Source: Chimonanthus salicifolius
Lineage: Eukaryota > Streptophyta > Magnoliopsida > Laurales > Calycanthaceae
Assembly (NCBI GenBank): GCA_013350335.1
Contig: CM023540.1
Coordinates: 26,577,175 to 26,641,174 of the forward strand
Length of the DNA: 64,000 bases
Direction: 5' to 3'
The stretch's first letter is position 1; every line of letters starts with the position of its first letter. A program made the translations under genes and the position numbers. Below, one piece after another: positions 12,710-24,520 of this stretch. The notes under the pieces are model-generated. The model saw only the letters and a program-made list of their open reading frames with translations, ran no database searches and was not told the origin of the DNA.

Positions 12710-14919
12710 GATCAGAGGATATTTATGTTGCTATCATTAATTTTTTGTTACATAAATTAATCATTTTAACAGTAAAATTATATAAAAAATTATTTACTAA
12801 TTCACATTTGCATGATTGATAGTTGGTATAATTTATTGAGTAAACTATCTAAAATCGAGTCGGACCCAATGCTTCTCGTCCAGTGTCCAGTGTCCACTGT
12901 ATCTTTGCTGATGAAGATTGGACAATCCAAATTGTCGAAGGCTTGAAGCCTTGAAGCATTTCCATATGTGGAAATTGGAAGGTTGACACGGTTTAAGCTT
13001 CTATTGCTATTAAAATTATAATATAATAATACCAACTAATATTTATTAAATGTTATGGAAAAGCAATTATAAATATGTAAAATATCGAGTCTTTTGAAGA
13101 TAGATTTAAAATTGATATATTCAAAATTTTAAATTCATCAAACAAAATTTTAAATAAAAATTGGGCCCAAAATGAGTCAAATAGCCCAAATATTGGCAAA
13201 CATTTTCAACCATTTTGATAACATGATATGGTTAGAACTTAGAAAGAATGGATTATACGTGTGATACGAAACTTTTTTTATTTAAAAAATAGCATGTTTT
13301 ACTATTTTGAAGAACGTTTGGAAGCAAAATCTTTACGTTTAAAAGGTATTTTTATTCGAATTTTATGTTCCTTTAGATTTGTTTGTTTTGAGGTATTCAT
13401 ATCAATTTTTTTAATCTTTACTATAAGATAATTCTTATTTTAGAGTTTTTATGAAATGATGCCTTTATATGATTGATATAATTTTTAGTGTGTTTGTGTA
13501 ATTTTCCTCATTTTTCAATATTTTCATGAAATTATTTTTTTTTTAAAAAAAATCACAAATTGTAATAGAAGATATATGTTATTATGGGAAACTATTGAAT
13601 ATGAATTTCATATAAAGTAATTGATAATGTTGGTTTTTCATATATTATAATTTTGAGATATGCTTTTGAATCTTTTATAACATATTTTATTCGTATTGAT
13701 TTCTTGCTTTTAAAGTTTTGATATTCTACAAATAGAAATTTTTTCTTAATAGAATTATGCTAACAATATGTTTTGCCATTTTTTATTTTTTGTACTTTTT
13801 CTAGAAACTTTGATTAAACTCACCACACATGAATCAAAATATAGTCGATACGTATTGCATCACCAATACACCATATCAACCGATACATATCCATATCTAT
13901 TTCCAAAATCAACCACTGGATATCCCGCAGTTTCCTACAAACAAATTAAAAAAAAAAATCCCTACTTAAAAGTATTTTATTAGAATTAAAAAAAAAATCC
14001 TATAATAAAATACCATCTTTTATATACACTAGATGCAGAAATCTCTTTTCTTTAACAGCCCTTTATTGCATCCCTTAAATGCTCATTCCTCATCTCTTCA
14101 ACTAATGCATGAGAACCCTATTCGGTAAGGGAATGGGTATTCATATTCATTCATTGCATTTCACCCTATAATACATTTGGCCCCATGTAATATATCTATT
14201 TTGATAAGTAATGTTTGAATATGAAATTCATTATAAGTCATCTTAATTTGATAGGTGAAATGATTTTTTTTTAAAAAAAATTCTCAATGTTAATTATTTA
14301 ATTTTTAAACTTTTTACTTTTAAAAATGACTTTATTAGTAATTTTAAAATAATTGTGTGGCATCCATGTGGGCATCCTAGGAGTCCTCCAAGTTGGCGAT
14401 GATGTGGAATTTGGATGTCCACTTTACATGAAGCAAGTGGGCTTTAAAACTTGCCTTTAGAGGCCCAAAACATGACATATCACTATATCAGGTCTTGGTT
14501 CATATAATACGTATGGAATCCACATAGAACTGGTCCATATTCTCAACAAATGACGGTGATGGATTGTGAGTATCCATCCACTCATCCTCATGTGCACTCT
14601 CTTCTAAATTTTGCATTGAATCTTCATCCACTCTTTCTGTCATTATTGGCTCAGCCACTTGATCTTCTAATTGTCCCTCAACTCTAACATCTTCTATCAA
14701 CTCCATCAAAGCAAACACATCTACAAAGTTGTCAATGTCCCTATAATCATCATTCCATAGGTGAAATAGGCGAATATGATAAATTTTTCTCCTCTTTTTT
14801 TTTTTTTTAAAAAACAACATATTGGTATTTTATTATTATTTTATTTTTTCTGAATTAAAAATAAATAAATAACCCAAAATGGTGCTGTTTTTTTTTTTTG
14901 AAAAAAAAATGAAAACAAA
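12710..14919. other. Intergenic, one unrecognised frame
   Basis: AT-rich. Near 13836-13900 a short patch (ATATAGTCGATACG, ATCAACCGATACATAT) resembles the left end of the ATCGGCCGAT elements and may be the far end of the element whose right end is at 15430, but no matching target duplication was found. No gene is supported apart from the weak frame listed at 14500. Confidence 0.4.
14500..14820 (-). pseudogene. Unrecognised acidic open frame, possible transposon fragment
   Basis: A 106-residue frame beginning in a Lys-rich low-complexity run (poly-A in the DNA), followed by an acidic segment with many Asp, Glu and Val and ending near a DTHNPSPSF motif. I do not recognise it. It lies between a partial ATCGGCCGAT terminus near 13836 and the right end of such an element at 15430, and points away from that end, so it could be the C-terminal part of a transposase. 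This rests on position only. The start is unlikely to be real because it falls in the homopolymer. Confidence 0.25.
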
Positions 14920-15430
14920 AATATCGGACGATGTCTGGGCCGATATTGGTCTGATATCGACCGAGATATTAACTCGAGTTCACCACCGTTTTGATTTTTC
15001 TTTTTTAATTTTAAAAAAGGCCGATATTATAAATATCGACTGAGAAACACTGTCTACAGCCGATACGATACACATCGGCCGATGTCTTTATCCCTTAGGG
15101 CTGCAACTCGGGTCGGGTTTTGGCCCAACCCGCATGACCCGACCCGAGAAATCATGTGGGTCGGGTTGAGACTTTCGGGTCAACGGGTCTGGTCGGTTGA
15201 GAATATAAAAGCCCGCATGCAATTCAGGTCGGATCGAGTTGAGGATTTTACAAGTTAACTCGACGCTACCCGACCAGGTTAAAATTAGGCTAAAATGGGT
15301 TCAGAATGCAGGTCGGGTCAGAATTCGAGTTGATTCGGGTCTGGTCGGGTTCTATGTATATCAACTCGGGTCGAGTTGGGTTTTAAATAACCCGACCCGC
15401 CCTACCCGAATTGCAGCCCTATTACCCCTA
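14920..15430. mobile_element. ATCGGCCGAT-family hAT-like element, right part, interrupted by another MITE
   Basis: Family palindromes run from 14922 (ATATCGGACGAT, GGCCGATATT) to ACACATCGGCCGATGTC at 15071-15086. The expected terminus, like ACATTTACCCCTG at 46643-46654, is split: its first part (TTTATCCCT) ends at 15095, and the rest reappears as TTACCCCTA at 15422-15430, after the MITE at 15096-15421. The left boundary is uncertain and may lie as far left as about 13830. Confidence 0.55.
15096..15421. mobile_element. hAT MITE with CGGGTCGGG-rich ends, nested insertion
   Basis: A 326-bp element with good terminal inverted repeats: TAGGGCTGCAACTCGGGT at the left, and a right end whose complement begins TAGGGCTGCAATTCGGGT (17 of 18). 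Flanking octamers are TTATCCCT (15088-15095) and TTACCCCT (15422-15429), 7 of 8 identical, the 8-bp duplication expected of hAT. The interior is rich in CCCGACCCG and its complement and has no coding capacity. It inserted into the terminus of an older ATCGGCCGAT element, so it is younger. Confidence 0.85.
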
Positions 15431-17877
15431 CATGATACAGTGGCAAAGATAGTTCAAGTAATCTTCACCTTCTGTTGGAGGCTCGATCTGTTCCAAATAC
15501 TTCATTGTCTTTAAGTTATTGTAGCTTTTAATTTTTGAAGATCGAAATAAAAACTTTGTATAAATGATTTTATCTACAATACTCAATTTGATAATAAGGA
15601 ATTAAGGATGCATGAACTTCTCTATAAAAGCATTCTCACTTTTTGAAGAGGGATTCTAATCTATTTCATCCCAGATCGATTTATGTGAATTATGAGTTCG
15701 TATTTTGTAGTATTATTGTTTATAATTGTGGGTGAACTTGACAGAAAGGGATTTTCCTTTGTAATATGTCTAGTATGAGTGTAATCTTGAATTCTTTTAA
15801 TGAAATTTGCATTTTCAGTCTATCAGAATTTTGTTTATCATCTGAAATCAGAAAGACAACCATTGAAATTTTGAACTCAAATCCTTCTAAATAACTACAT
15901 TTCTTAGTGAATTCCTGTTGCTCAATCACTGTAAACGCCTTCAGACAATTAGAGCTCTGTTTAGTACCATGCTCTGTTTTCAGCAAGTTAGTTTCAGTAG
16001 GAGTTTGATTCTATTCTCTTTTTGATATTCACGATTTTTTTATGTTTATAATATTGAAATTTTTGCTTTGAAGAAGATAATACACTTTTATGCATATTAC
16101 ACATTATATCAAAATTAACCTGCAATATATGAAAATTAAAATTTTAAGAATATTAAAAATTCATTTTACGTCTCAGTCTGGATCCACACATCAAAAATGA
16201 AATCGGGTACCAGACAGACCACTGCTAAATATCCTAACCTTCAACTCATTGACTCACCAACTGCAATCCAATTGGGCCAACTTGATCTGAATTTTGGTTT
16301 AATCTGCTCTTAGCCTACTCAGTGAGTCAGATGGACGCAAATTTCAACTGAGTCCCAAATTGGATCGAGTCTGGATTTAAGCTTCAACCCGCGTCGTTGG
16401 GTTAGGAAAGAGAAGAGAAGAGAAATGCGTGAGAGAGAAGAATACAAAGAAAAGAAAACAAGTAGCTATTTCATGTGACCCATCGCTATCGCGTGGGACA
16501 GGCAATATGGCATCTCTCTCCACACACACACACACACACTGCTTTTCCGCCACATTTTCATTTGCAAAGAATTTCTTTTTCCTATTTTCTACTTTTAAAA
16601 ATTTAAATTTAAATATAATAACATATTTATTTTATTATAATGTATAAAAACATGATGACTCAAAATAATTCAAAGATTCGAAGCAATTAACTTTAACATT
16701 AAATTGGGATAAAATTTATCTCACTATTTGTTTGTATCACTATCTACATTCTACACAATCTATCAATCTATTGTCTGTTGATGAGTGGTCTATTTATAAA
16801 AGTTAAAGATTTTGTAGAATCTAAATGCAATCCGAAAAGATTTATATTTTGAGACCTTTAGCAAAGTTTATTTGGTATGATTCATGTTTTGTAGAAAATA
16901 ATAAATATAGATTGTATATATTTTTATAAAAAAACTGATATTCCATTACCCCACCACGACGTGCAAAACATTGGCCTGTTTTTGAGATATAGTTTTGAAT
17001 TCATGAGTAATACGTCAGGTTATGTCATGATCAATTCAAATGTTATATACATTTATTTTATTCTTTAGATCTAATCTGTGCTTTTACAAAGAGATTTAGG
17101 ACTTTGATTCAATTCACTTTTTGAGGTATGTTTTAGAATTCAAGTGTTTTGAATGTCTCTACTCCGTCTTTGATGTTCCAATCAAATATTCACACTATTT
17201 CATAGTGTAAGTGGAGAGATTCTAAAAGGGCGCTTTTATTAATATTAGGCATCATCTTATAATAAATTGATTTTTCATTTTATGCTCCTATTTTAATTTG
17301 TCACAATAAAAAGAATATAAATTAGAAAAATCAATATATTATCAGATAATGTCTAATATTAGTAAATACATTAGTGACTAAAGAGAGATTTGGTCCAAGT
17401 CAAATCAAGCCCACTAAGACTAAATGACGAAGAGCCTCACAGTGTGTTGAAGAGGGCAAGAAAATCAAATGATCATTGCCATTTAAGACGGTAATATAGG
17501 ATCATATCCGAGGCATTATGAGTTAACCGACCTGACTTTCATTGAGAATTAGGTCCAATCTTAGTCTCATATTGGCTTCATCAACTTCTAAACTTGATAC
17601 AAGGTCAAATTAAGTAAAATCCTTAATAATTTAAAGGAAAATTTGTATTGCTAAGAACAAGAGTTATGTTTAGAGAAAGAGTATCCATTAATAACTAAAA
17701 CTTCATTGGTTAAATTACATATTTCATCAACAATTCTTGTCGGAATATAGGAATATACTAAATTTACTTTTGAATTACATCATTTTATATAGTGTGACAA
17801 GTGATGTGATTGGTTTAGTATTTTTTCAAAATTCCAACCCGCTATTTACCATGTCGACATGAAAACAAAAAAAGATA
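15431..17877. other. Intergenic, no gene seen
   Basis: AT-rich with scattered short frames. A short (CA)n tract is listed separately. Sequence around 16230-16400 resembles decayed MITE DNA (GAGTC and CCAA-rich words) but no ends could be identified. Confidence 0.5.
16521..16539 (+). repeat. (CA)n microsatellite
   Basis: About nine CA dinucleotides without interruption. Confidence 0.9.
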
Positions 17878-18041
17878 CTCCCTCTATTCTAATTTAGTTG
17901 TCTTATATGGACTTTAGAATTATCTCAAAATAATTGTCTCATTTAGCATAAACTGTGTTGAAAATGGATGAGATCAATGAAGTGCAAGTTTATATAGAGA
18001 GTTCCTTGAAAAATATAAATTTTAAAATGAGACGGAATGAG
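17878..18041. mobile_element. Stowaway-like MITE, copy B
   Basis: A 164-bp element flanked by TA (17876-17877 and 18042-18043). The left end CTCCCTCTATTCTAATTTAG is the best-preserved Stowaway-type terminus in the window. The right end is AAATGAGACGGAATGAG. It shares GTTGAAAATGGATGAGATCA with the other copies. Confidence 0.85.
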
Positions 18042-18339
18042 TATAATTTAAGACAAATATAATATCTCCCATTAGTATATATTCCTATTGCCATATTATC
18101 TCGGGTCGTGATACGTATCCTTGACTGTATCAAAGATGGGATTAGGAAAGTTTCTAATATCACAAAATGCAATTGACTCACTAATATCACAAGTGCTAGA
18201 GAAAATGGTGAATAATTAAATTATTATTATTTTCTGTAAGCATGTAATTCACTTGCTCCACAATTTATAATAACAAAAGTGAACTCAATTTTTTTTCTAG
18301 ATCAACAAAAACTAACAATTATATTAGAGCTATTTCTTT

Positions 18340-18973
18340 GTGTGCTGCCTATATAGACATCCGACTTTTCTTTCTCTACACATTCGTTTTGAAAAATAGT
18401 GTGAAATTACGATTCTGCCCTTCCGCTTAAAATCATCTGAATGAACACGTAAGGGTAAATAGTGTTCTTTCAGATGTTGAAACCATCCGAACGAATATCT
18501 CAATGAAAAATGTATTCGTTCGGATGGTTCTTTGAGAGGAATTTTCAAACGATGCCGTTTCTCGACCGATTTCTAGACAACAAGTAGTCAAAATTTATCT
18601 ACTCTGAATTTTATGGACTCCGGAACTGATTTTAAATAAAAATAGTATAGTTTTGTGCTTCAAAATTGTACCCAAAGAATTAAAGAAAAATGATTTTCCC
18701 TCTTAATTATTTGAATACGATTTTTAAAGTCCAAAATTATATAATTTTCACTTAAAATCATTTTAGTAGTTCATAAAATTCAGAATAGATGAATTTTGAT
18801 ACTTTGTTTGTAGAAATTGGTTGAGAAACCGCTTCCCTGCCAACTGTAATCTTTATGCTTTTGACTCAGATTTTCAAAAGATCCATAATCGTAATTTCAC
18901 ACTATATTTAGAAAATAGGTGCGTAAAATAGGTGTGTAGGAAAAGAAAAATTAAGTGTTTATATGGGCGACCC
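18340..18973. mobile_element. Foldback element with long inverted repeats (possibly Mutator-like)
   Basis: About 634 bp in which most of each half is the reverse complement of the other. Matching blocks include AGTGTGAAATTACGATT on the left (near 18399) and its complement near 18885, and GAATTTTATGGACTCC (near 18608) against its complement near 18770. The ends, GTGTGCTGCCTATATAGACA and a right end whose complement begins GGGTCGCCCATATAAACAC, are related. Flanking nonamers do not match convincingly, so superfamily assignment is open; long inverted repeats with G-initial ends suggest a Mutator-like or Foldback origin. The short minus-strand frame at 18330-18548 is not a gene. Confidence 0.7.
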
Positions 18974-19081
18974 TTTTGTGATTGAGAAAGCAACGAATTA
19001 CTATTTAGTTTTTTAATTTAGTTAGTGCTCAATTTATCTGACATTATTCTCTCTTATCTCCTACACTTATTCTTTGAAGTA

Positions 19082-19113
<32 letters not shown>

Positions 19114-20771
19114 GAAAGGCTAATTAATTGTGAATTTATGATATAGTGTGTTGTATGAGGCATTGAAGTCTTAAAGTGCATAATTTTAAGTAAGCTTTAT
19201 ATTACTCTTTTTATTATACAATTTTTTTATGCTTTTTCTATGCTAGGTGCAACATGATTTTGAATAACAATGACTGAGCCTAATACAAAATAATGAAAGT
19301 ATTTATTTAACATTTTTTTATATTTTTAAAACATTTCGAATAAGTTCATTTACTACCTTAAATTTTTGTAAATTGCATCTTCTACATGTGTTGTTGCCAT
19401 TCGTACTGAATGGCCAAACACTACTCAAGATTAAATTGGGTTAATCTTGTAAGGAATAAGTTTAAAGTGTCTAATTTTTTATATTCTATGGACGTATTAG
19501 TCATGTACATAAGTGGGTATTTTATTATATTATTAATTATTATCTTTCAAATGTTTTATAAACTTGTTTGTTTACTAAAAAACTAGCAAATATGTATGTA
19601 TGAAAGGATTTAAAAAATGAAGTGTGTTATACGTGTGTAGGGCATGTAGCATGGAAAGGTATGCAGACATTTAATAAAAATATAAAAAATCAACGGACTG
19701 GCTTCATCCCCGCGATTCATGCCGTTGAAGTTCAGCTTTTCAAATATTAGAGCCTTCTATTGGTGGACTAATGATGGTCCCAGCAACAAAGTGATGGGCC
19801 ATGTGGACCTTCAATCTTTAATGCGTTCCAGCCCTTCAAATTGAATTTGCAGGACCAGATGTGAATTGTGATGCTATTATATATTATATATTTACTAGCA
19901 GCCTTGGGAATCACTTAAAACTTTTTATATCTCCCGTACTCATCTCTAACTTTCCTCTACTTTTAGACATAAATGCCACACTACTCAACCTCTTTTAAAA
20001 ATTTAAATCTCCCACACAGTTACTGATAAAAGAATTATTGTTAACAGTTAAGGATATTAATTATAAATTAATACAGCATGATATTTTAACCTTCCACTTG
20101 AAGCTCAACGTTACAGCAAGTGAGTAACTTTGATGGGCCACAAAAGTAACAATAAATAAATCTCATATCTTCACTGAGGTGTAATTTAATTTGTTAGTAT
20201 TATCTGCACAAAAAATTTCCCAACTATTTGAAGGCCTTCTTTCATTTCAAAATTTCATTTAACTCCCTCGGTACTTGGCTTCATATTTTGCATTATTTTC
20301 TTCATTAATCTCACTATTATAATTCCCATTTTATGATCTTTTAAATTACTAAGGATTTCTTAATGAGATTTTAATCTACAGAATCTCTAGTAGATTCAAT
20401 GAATCCAATTCTTCCCTCACACTCAACTATTCCTTCAAAATTATACTTATTTCAAATTCTAGACTATTTTGAATTTTATAGTCTATTAATCAAACTTAAT
20501 GAATTTTATTGTTAGATAAATGTAAAATTTCAAAAGTCTCAAAAAATATATGTTTAAAATATATACAAGTCAAGAAGTTTCAAATCTACTGAAGATGGTG
20601 CCCAGTATTGTTTCTTATGTGAGTGAGAACTGATCTCAGAAGATTATTGTTACGTTTTTAAGAACCTTCTACTAATAATTCGAGTTCTTATTAAAAATAA
20701 GTTTTATTTTTCTAATAAAATATTAAAGCTTTCTTAGTTGACATTTGTTGTTTTTTCTTCATATGTTGGAG
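18974..20771. other. Intergenic, no gene seen
   Basis: AT-rich, with a (TA)n tract listed separately. No splice-compatible frames or element termini recognised. Confidence 0.5.
19082..19106. repeat. (AT)n microsatellite
   Basis: About twelve uninterrupted AT dinucleotides. Confidence 0.95.
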
Positions 20772-20941
20772 CAAGAAAAATTAATATCGGTCAATATAAT
20801 ATGTATCGATTTTTAATACTTTTACATATCAACGATAGATATCACCGATATCGATAGATATTGATCTTTTTAATTAAAAAAAAAGAAAAAAGAGAGATAT
20901 TTATCGATCTATATATCGATCGTTACCTTTTTTTTCCCCTC
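20772..20941. mobile_element. Decayed ATCGGCCGAT-family MITE
   Basis: About 170 bp with family motifs TTAATATCGGTCAATATA at the left and ATATATCGATCGTTACC at the right, nearly the same length as the 173-bp copy at 46482. Flanking octamers TGTTGGAG and TGATTGAA agree at 5 of 8 positions. The ends are decayed, so limits are approximate. Confidence 0.5.
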
Positions 20942-23679
20942 TGATTGAAGTAATTATTAATTTTTTTTCAACATGCTCATTTGATCTTTCTGTTGTCCAT
21001 TAATGAAAGCCTTAATGCTCAACTGCCACTTTATTCTTTAACTACTCTTTCACTAAATACAAAGCTACACTATTTACAGACAAGTCCGACACTGTCCTCA
21101 AGACCTCAACAATAAAAGCACAATACTTTCTCGACTAGAGAATTAGATATCCAAGTAGAATTCATGTAGCCGTAATGTAATAAAATTAACTAAGAATTAG
21201 CGAACAAAATTCACACGACAAAACAACAAAATCACCCACCAAAACAAAATCAGACCGACTAAAAATCTTCTCATTTTTAATGAATCAACTAGGTTGATAG
21301 TCTATCGCAAACAGTGCGAGTAAAAATAAGATCAAAAGTGATGGTTGATAAATTGATTCAAGTTCATTAGTGGTCATTTCACATAAATGACATTTGAATA
21401 TAAAGTTTAATTTAAAAAATATCTTAAATATAATATAGAATAGTTTATTTGTCTGTTTAGCATAAATTATAAGTGCCCGACCATTGGAAATAGCTGAGTC
21501 ACTATGTCTTTTAACTTGATTTTAAATAAGTTGGCTCTTGACAATGAAATAGAGTCGGGTGGCTATACAAAATAAAAATAGTAGTTGCTTATTAGTTATT
21601 AATGTGTGAGTTAAAAAATGTTCTAATTAAACATGTATAATTACGAAATTTAAATTGGATAAAATAGTTCACTACAATGAATCTATTTTTAATATCCATT
21701 TTTATAATGCAAATGAATTAAAATTGTTTAAATAAATTTGATTCTCAGAATTGAGATACTGATGATCTACGTAGGTTTGGTCGAAAGCAGGGGTGTGAAA
21801 GGGTTACTCTTATAGGATTACAAGTGTTATTAAAATTGACAGCTTGTGACAAGTGACTTAATTAAGTAAAGTTTGTTGATTTCGTTATGTGTTATTTATT
21901 ACAATTTTAGTGTTATCCGTTGGTTTATGTTGAAATATAAAAGTTGGCACTAAAGATATCAAATTCAAGTTTCGTAATAGCTCAATGTATGTGACGTGTA
22001 GGAGTCTATGTGTTTCTAGAGTTTTATCTAATGTCCATCTTACTTAAAAAGAAATAGAGGTCTTGAAGTTTTATGTCAGAAATATATATATATAAATTAA
22101 CAATATTCAATATTTTAAATCAAAATTTTGAAATGTATTTCAGCCAATATTGTCAATATGACTCATTTGTGAATTTCAAACAACATCTAATATGTCTAAA
22201 ATATGGGTTGAATTTTTTTTTTATTAACGAAGGACCAAGAAATTATTTTTCTCTGAATTTTATATTTCACTCATTTTTTAATTGTAGTTGATATAACTAA
22301 AAACTTTTAAGTTCGCCTGAAATAAGGTCCCTCATCAAATAATTACTGATATTATTTAAAAAGAAGTATCATGCTACATTAATATTAATGTTTTTAAAAT
22401 TATTTGGTGGATTGGCACAGGAACACAGACACGGTGGTGGCACCATCGCGCGTAAAAGAAGGAAAATGTTCGTGGGTTGTAAGATATCTTGAGTAACGGT
22501 AGATATTTTACACACGAGAGCGGAATAAGCACGTGGGAAGATGGTCTTCCAGACAAGGCTCTATAAAGTAGTAATTATCGGAAGAAGATACCCGGTCAGC
22601 GCTTCAGTAGCGCACATGTCTTTTTTCTACTTTCTGAAAAAGTCTTTCCTTCCCGTAAACTAAACATTTATTTATTCTTTTTTTATTACCAAATGCCAGA
22701 TCGAAATTTTGAATAGAATAAACTAACAAAAAATGAATGGCCAGCAATTGCCCGTGACGGAGATCTTATCGCTTCTTTCTTTCTCTCTCCCTCTCTCGTC
22801 TGACCATCCCTACAACAATAATTCTATAAAAAATATTTTATAAACATTATTCCAGATTAATAAAATTTAACAGGTGATGAAGTGATTCAACCGAGGATGG
22901 TGGAATATTCATTCAGTACAAATCGAGTCAGATGTTATCACTGCAATTAAATTAATAGTTGATAAAATCTGTAATTTTACAGATTACAACTCAATAAATA
23001 GATCAAAATCTAATTAAGACCTTTTTACGTTTCTATGAAATGATTTTTGTAATTTTAAATAAACTTACAAGATATATTCTGAAGAGCTAATAACTTCGGA
23101 CCTATCATATTAAATGATTGAGATAGTTAATTTTGCTGTGCTCCTTGTACAAGCTTGAGTCATTCAGATCGTGAAATTGTTTTAAGTAAATTAATTTTGA
23201 ATTATATATTTAATTATTAAATAGATATTTATATGTTAATACTTTGTACGGACAACACTTTAAAATTAAAATGCTTCTGTGAATAAATTCTTATTTTAAA
23301 TAATATTTATATTTAATAATTAGACAAATTGTTTATATTTAAAGAGGCATGTGCCATGTGGAGGTCGGCATCTGGCTCGGACCCTCGGACATTTCTCGTA
23401 GATCTTCAAATATTAAAACAGCTTTCGCTGTGGCTTTCTAATTTTTTTTTTTTTAATTAATTTATTTCCAAAATTTTGATATTTGGTGCTGTAACCGATG
23501 CGCTTTTTTCATGGCGCGCACCGCCTGCGTGTTGAATTAACCAAATAAGAAAAATGATTAAATAAAGAAAGAAAAGAGGGAGCGTTTGCAGGTCTTGCCC
23601 GCTTCTCTCTCTTTCTCTCTCTTAACCCAACGCTTTTTTGTTTTTCTCCTTACCCTCCCTTCCTCTCTTAGTCTCTTTT
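20942..23679. other. Intergenic, then distal promoter of the gene at 24521
   Basis: No gene seen. From about 23340 the sequence becomes more GC-rich (ATGGCGCGCACCGCC near 23511), and from 23600 it is CT-rich, which fits the promoter and leader region of the downstream gene. Confidence 0.5.
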
Positions 23680-23687
23680 CTATAAAT
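23680..23687 (+). promoter_or_regulatory. TATA box of the gene at 24521
   Basis: CTATAAAT lies in a strongly CT-rich promoter region. Transcription would start about 30 bases downstream, giving an untranslated first exon that ends at the splice donor near 23789. Confidence 0.55.
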
Positions 23688-23788
23688 CTGACCAAAACCC
23701 ATCCTTACTCTCCTTCTTTCACCACGCCTTCCTTGCTCTCTTCTCCTCTCTTTTTTCCCCGTTTTGCCCTCCCCTTGGGGTAGCTAAG

Positions 23789-24488
23789 GTGCGTTCTCTC
23801 ACTCTCTCTGTTCTTCTTTTCCTTTTTTGCCTCTGTTTTTCTTCTTTTTCCAATGTTTTCCTGGCGTTCATCTGCCTTCTGTTTTTCGGTGTGTGAAGAA
23901 ATGATTTATTTTGTTTAGATTCGACGCCCGAGCTATGGATTTTTGGTCGTCGCTGATGGGAGTTCTGCTTTCTATTTCTAATCTTCTGTTTTCCGAAGCT
24001 TGAATTAGGCTCCGATTTTTGGCTTTCGACCTTCTTAATATCGAATTTGGCCTGAAATTATCGTTTTTGTAACTGCTTGATGAAATACGGCTCTAGTGAA
24101 TATATTTTCCAACTAATTTTTCACCTTCTCTCTTTATTTCTTTTGTGGAGGATTTATTGAAGCTATTGAATTCTCTCCCCCTTTTTTAATTTTCAAACTT
24201 TTAACTAAATATCCATTTCTTCAGCTGGCTGTGTTTAGAATTTGAATTTTCTCCTCTTTTTTTTTTTGAATTTTGTCTGCAAAAGACTCTACTTTTTAGA
24301 TCTGCGGAAATCCACTTCAGTATTCGAAGATTTGTTTTGTTTTTTCTGTTTTTTTATTGTTTTCTTTCCTTCACATCCCTTATTTGCCTTTGGATCAAAC
24401 TTAGAACATTTCTCCCTTTTTTGGTTGTCAGATCTGCCCTTCTTCAAGTGATAACTCTCATACGTCTTTGGTTTTCTCCTTCTGACAG
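23789..24488 (+). other. Predicted intron in the 5' untranslated region
   Basis: A donor AAG/GTGCGT at 23788-23794 and an acceptor CTGACAG/GC ending at 24488 would remove a T-rich, roughly 700-base stretch between the promoter and the start codon. A second possible acceptor ends at 24501 (TTCTGCAG). Leader introns of this kind are common in highly expressed plant genes. This is inferred from splice signals and composition only. Confidence 0.5.
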
Positions 24489-24520
24489 GCGTTTTCTGCA
24501 GATCTAGAGGTGTAAATAAG

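Noticed and set aside
12192..12760. Overlapping open frames on both strands with ISADTY- and GRYISY-like repeats
   Set aside because: The repeated peptides are translations of the ATCGGCCGAT palindromes and the ACGGTTTTT array in a non-coding transposon.
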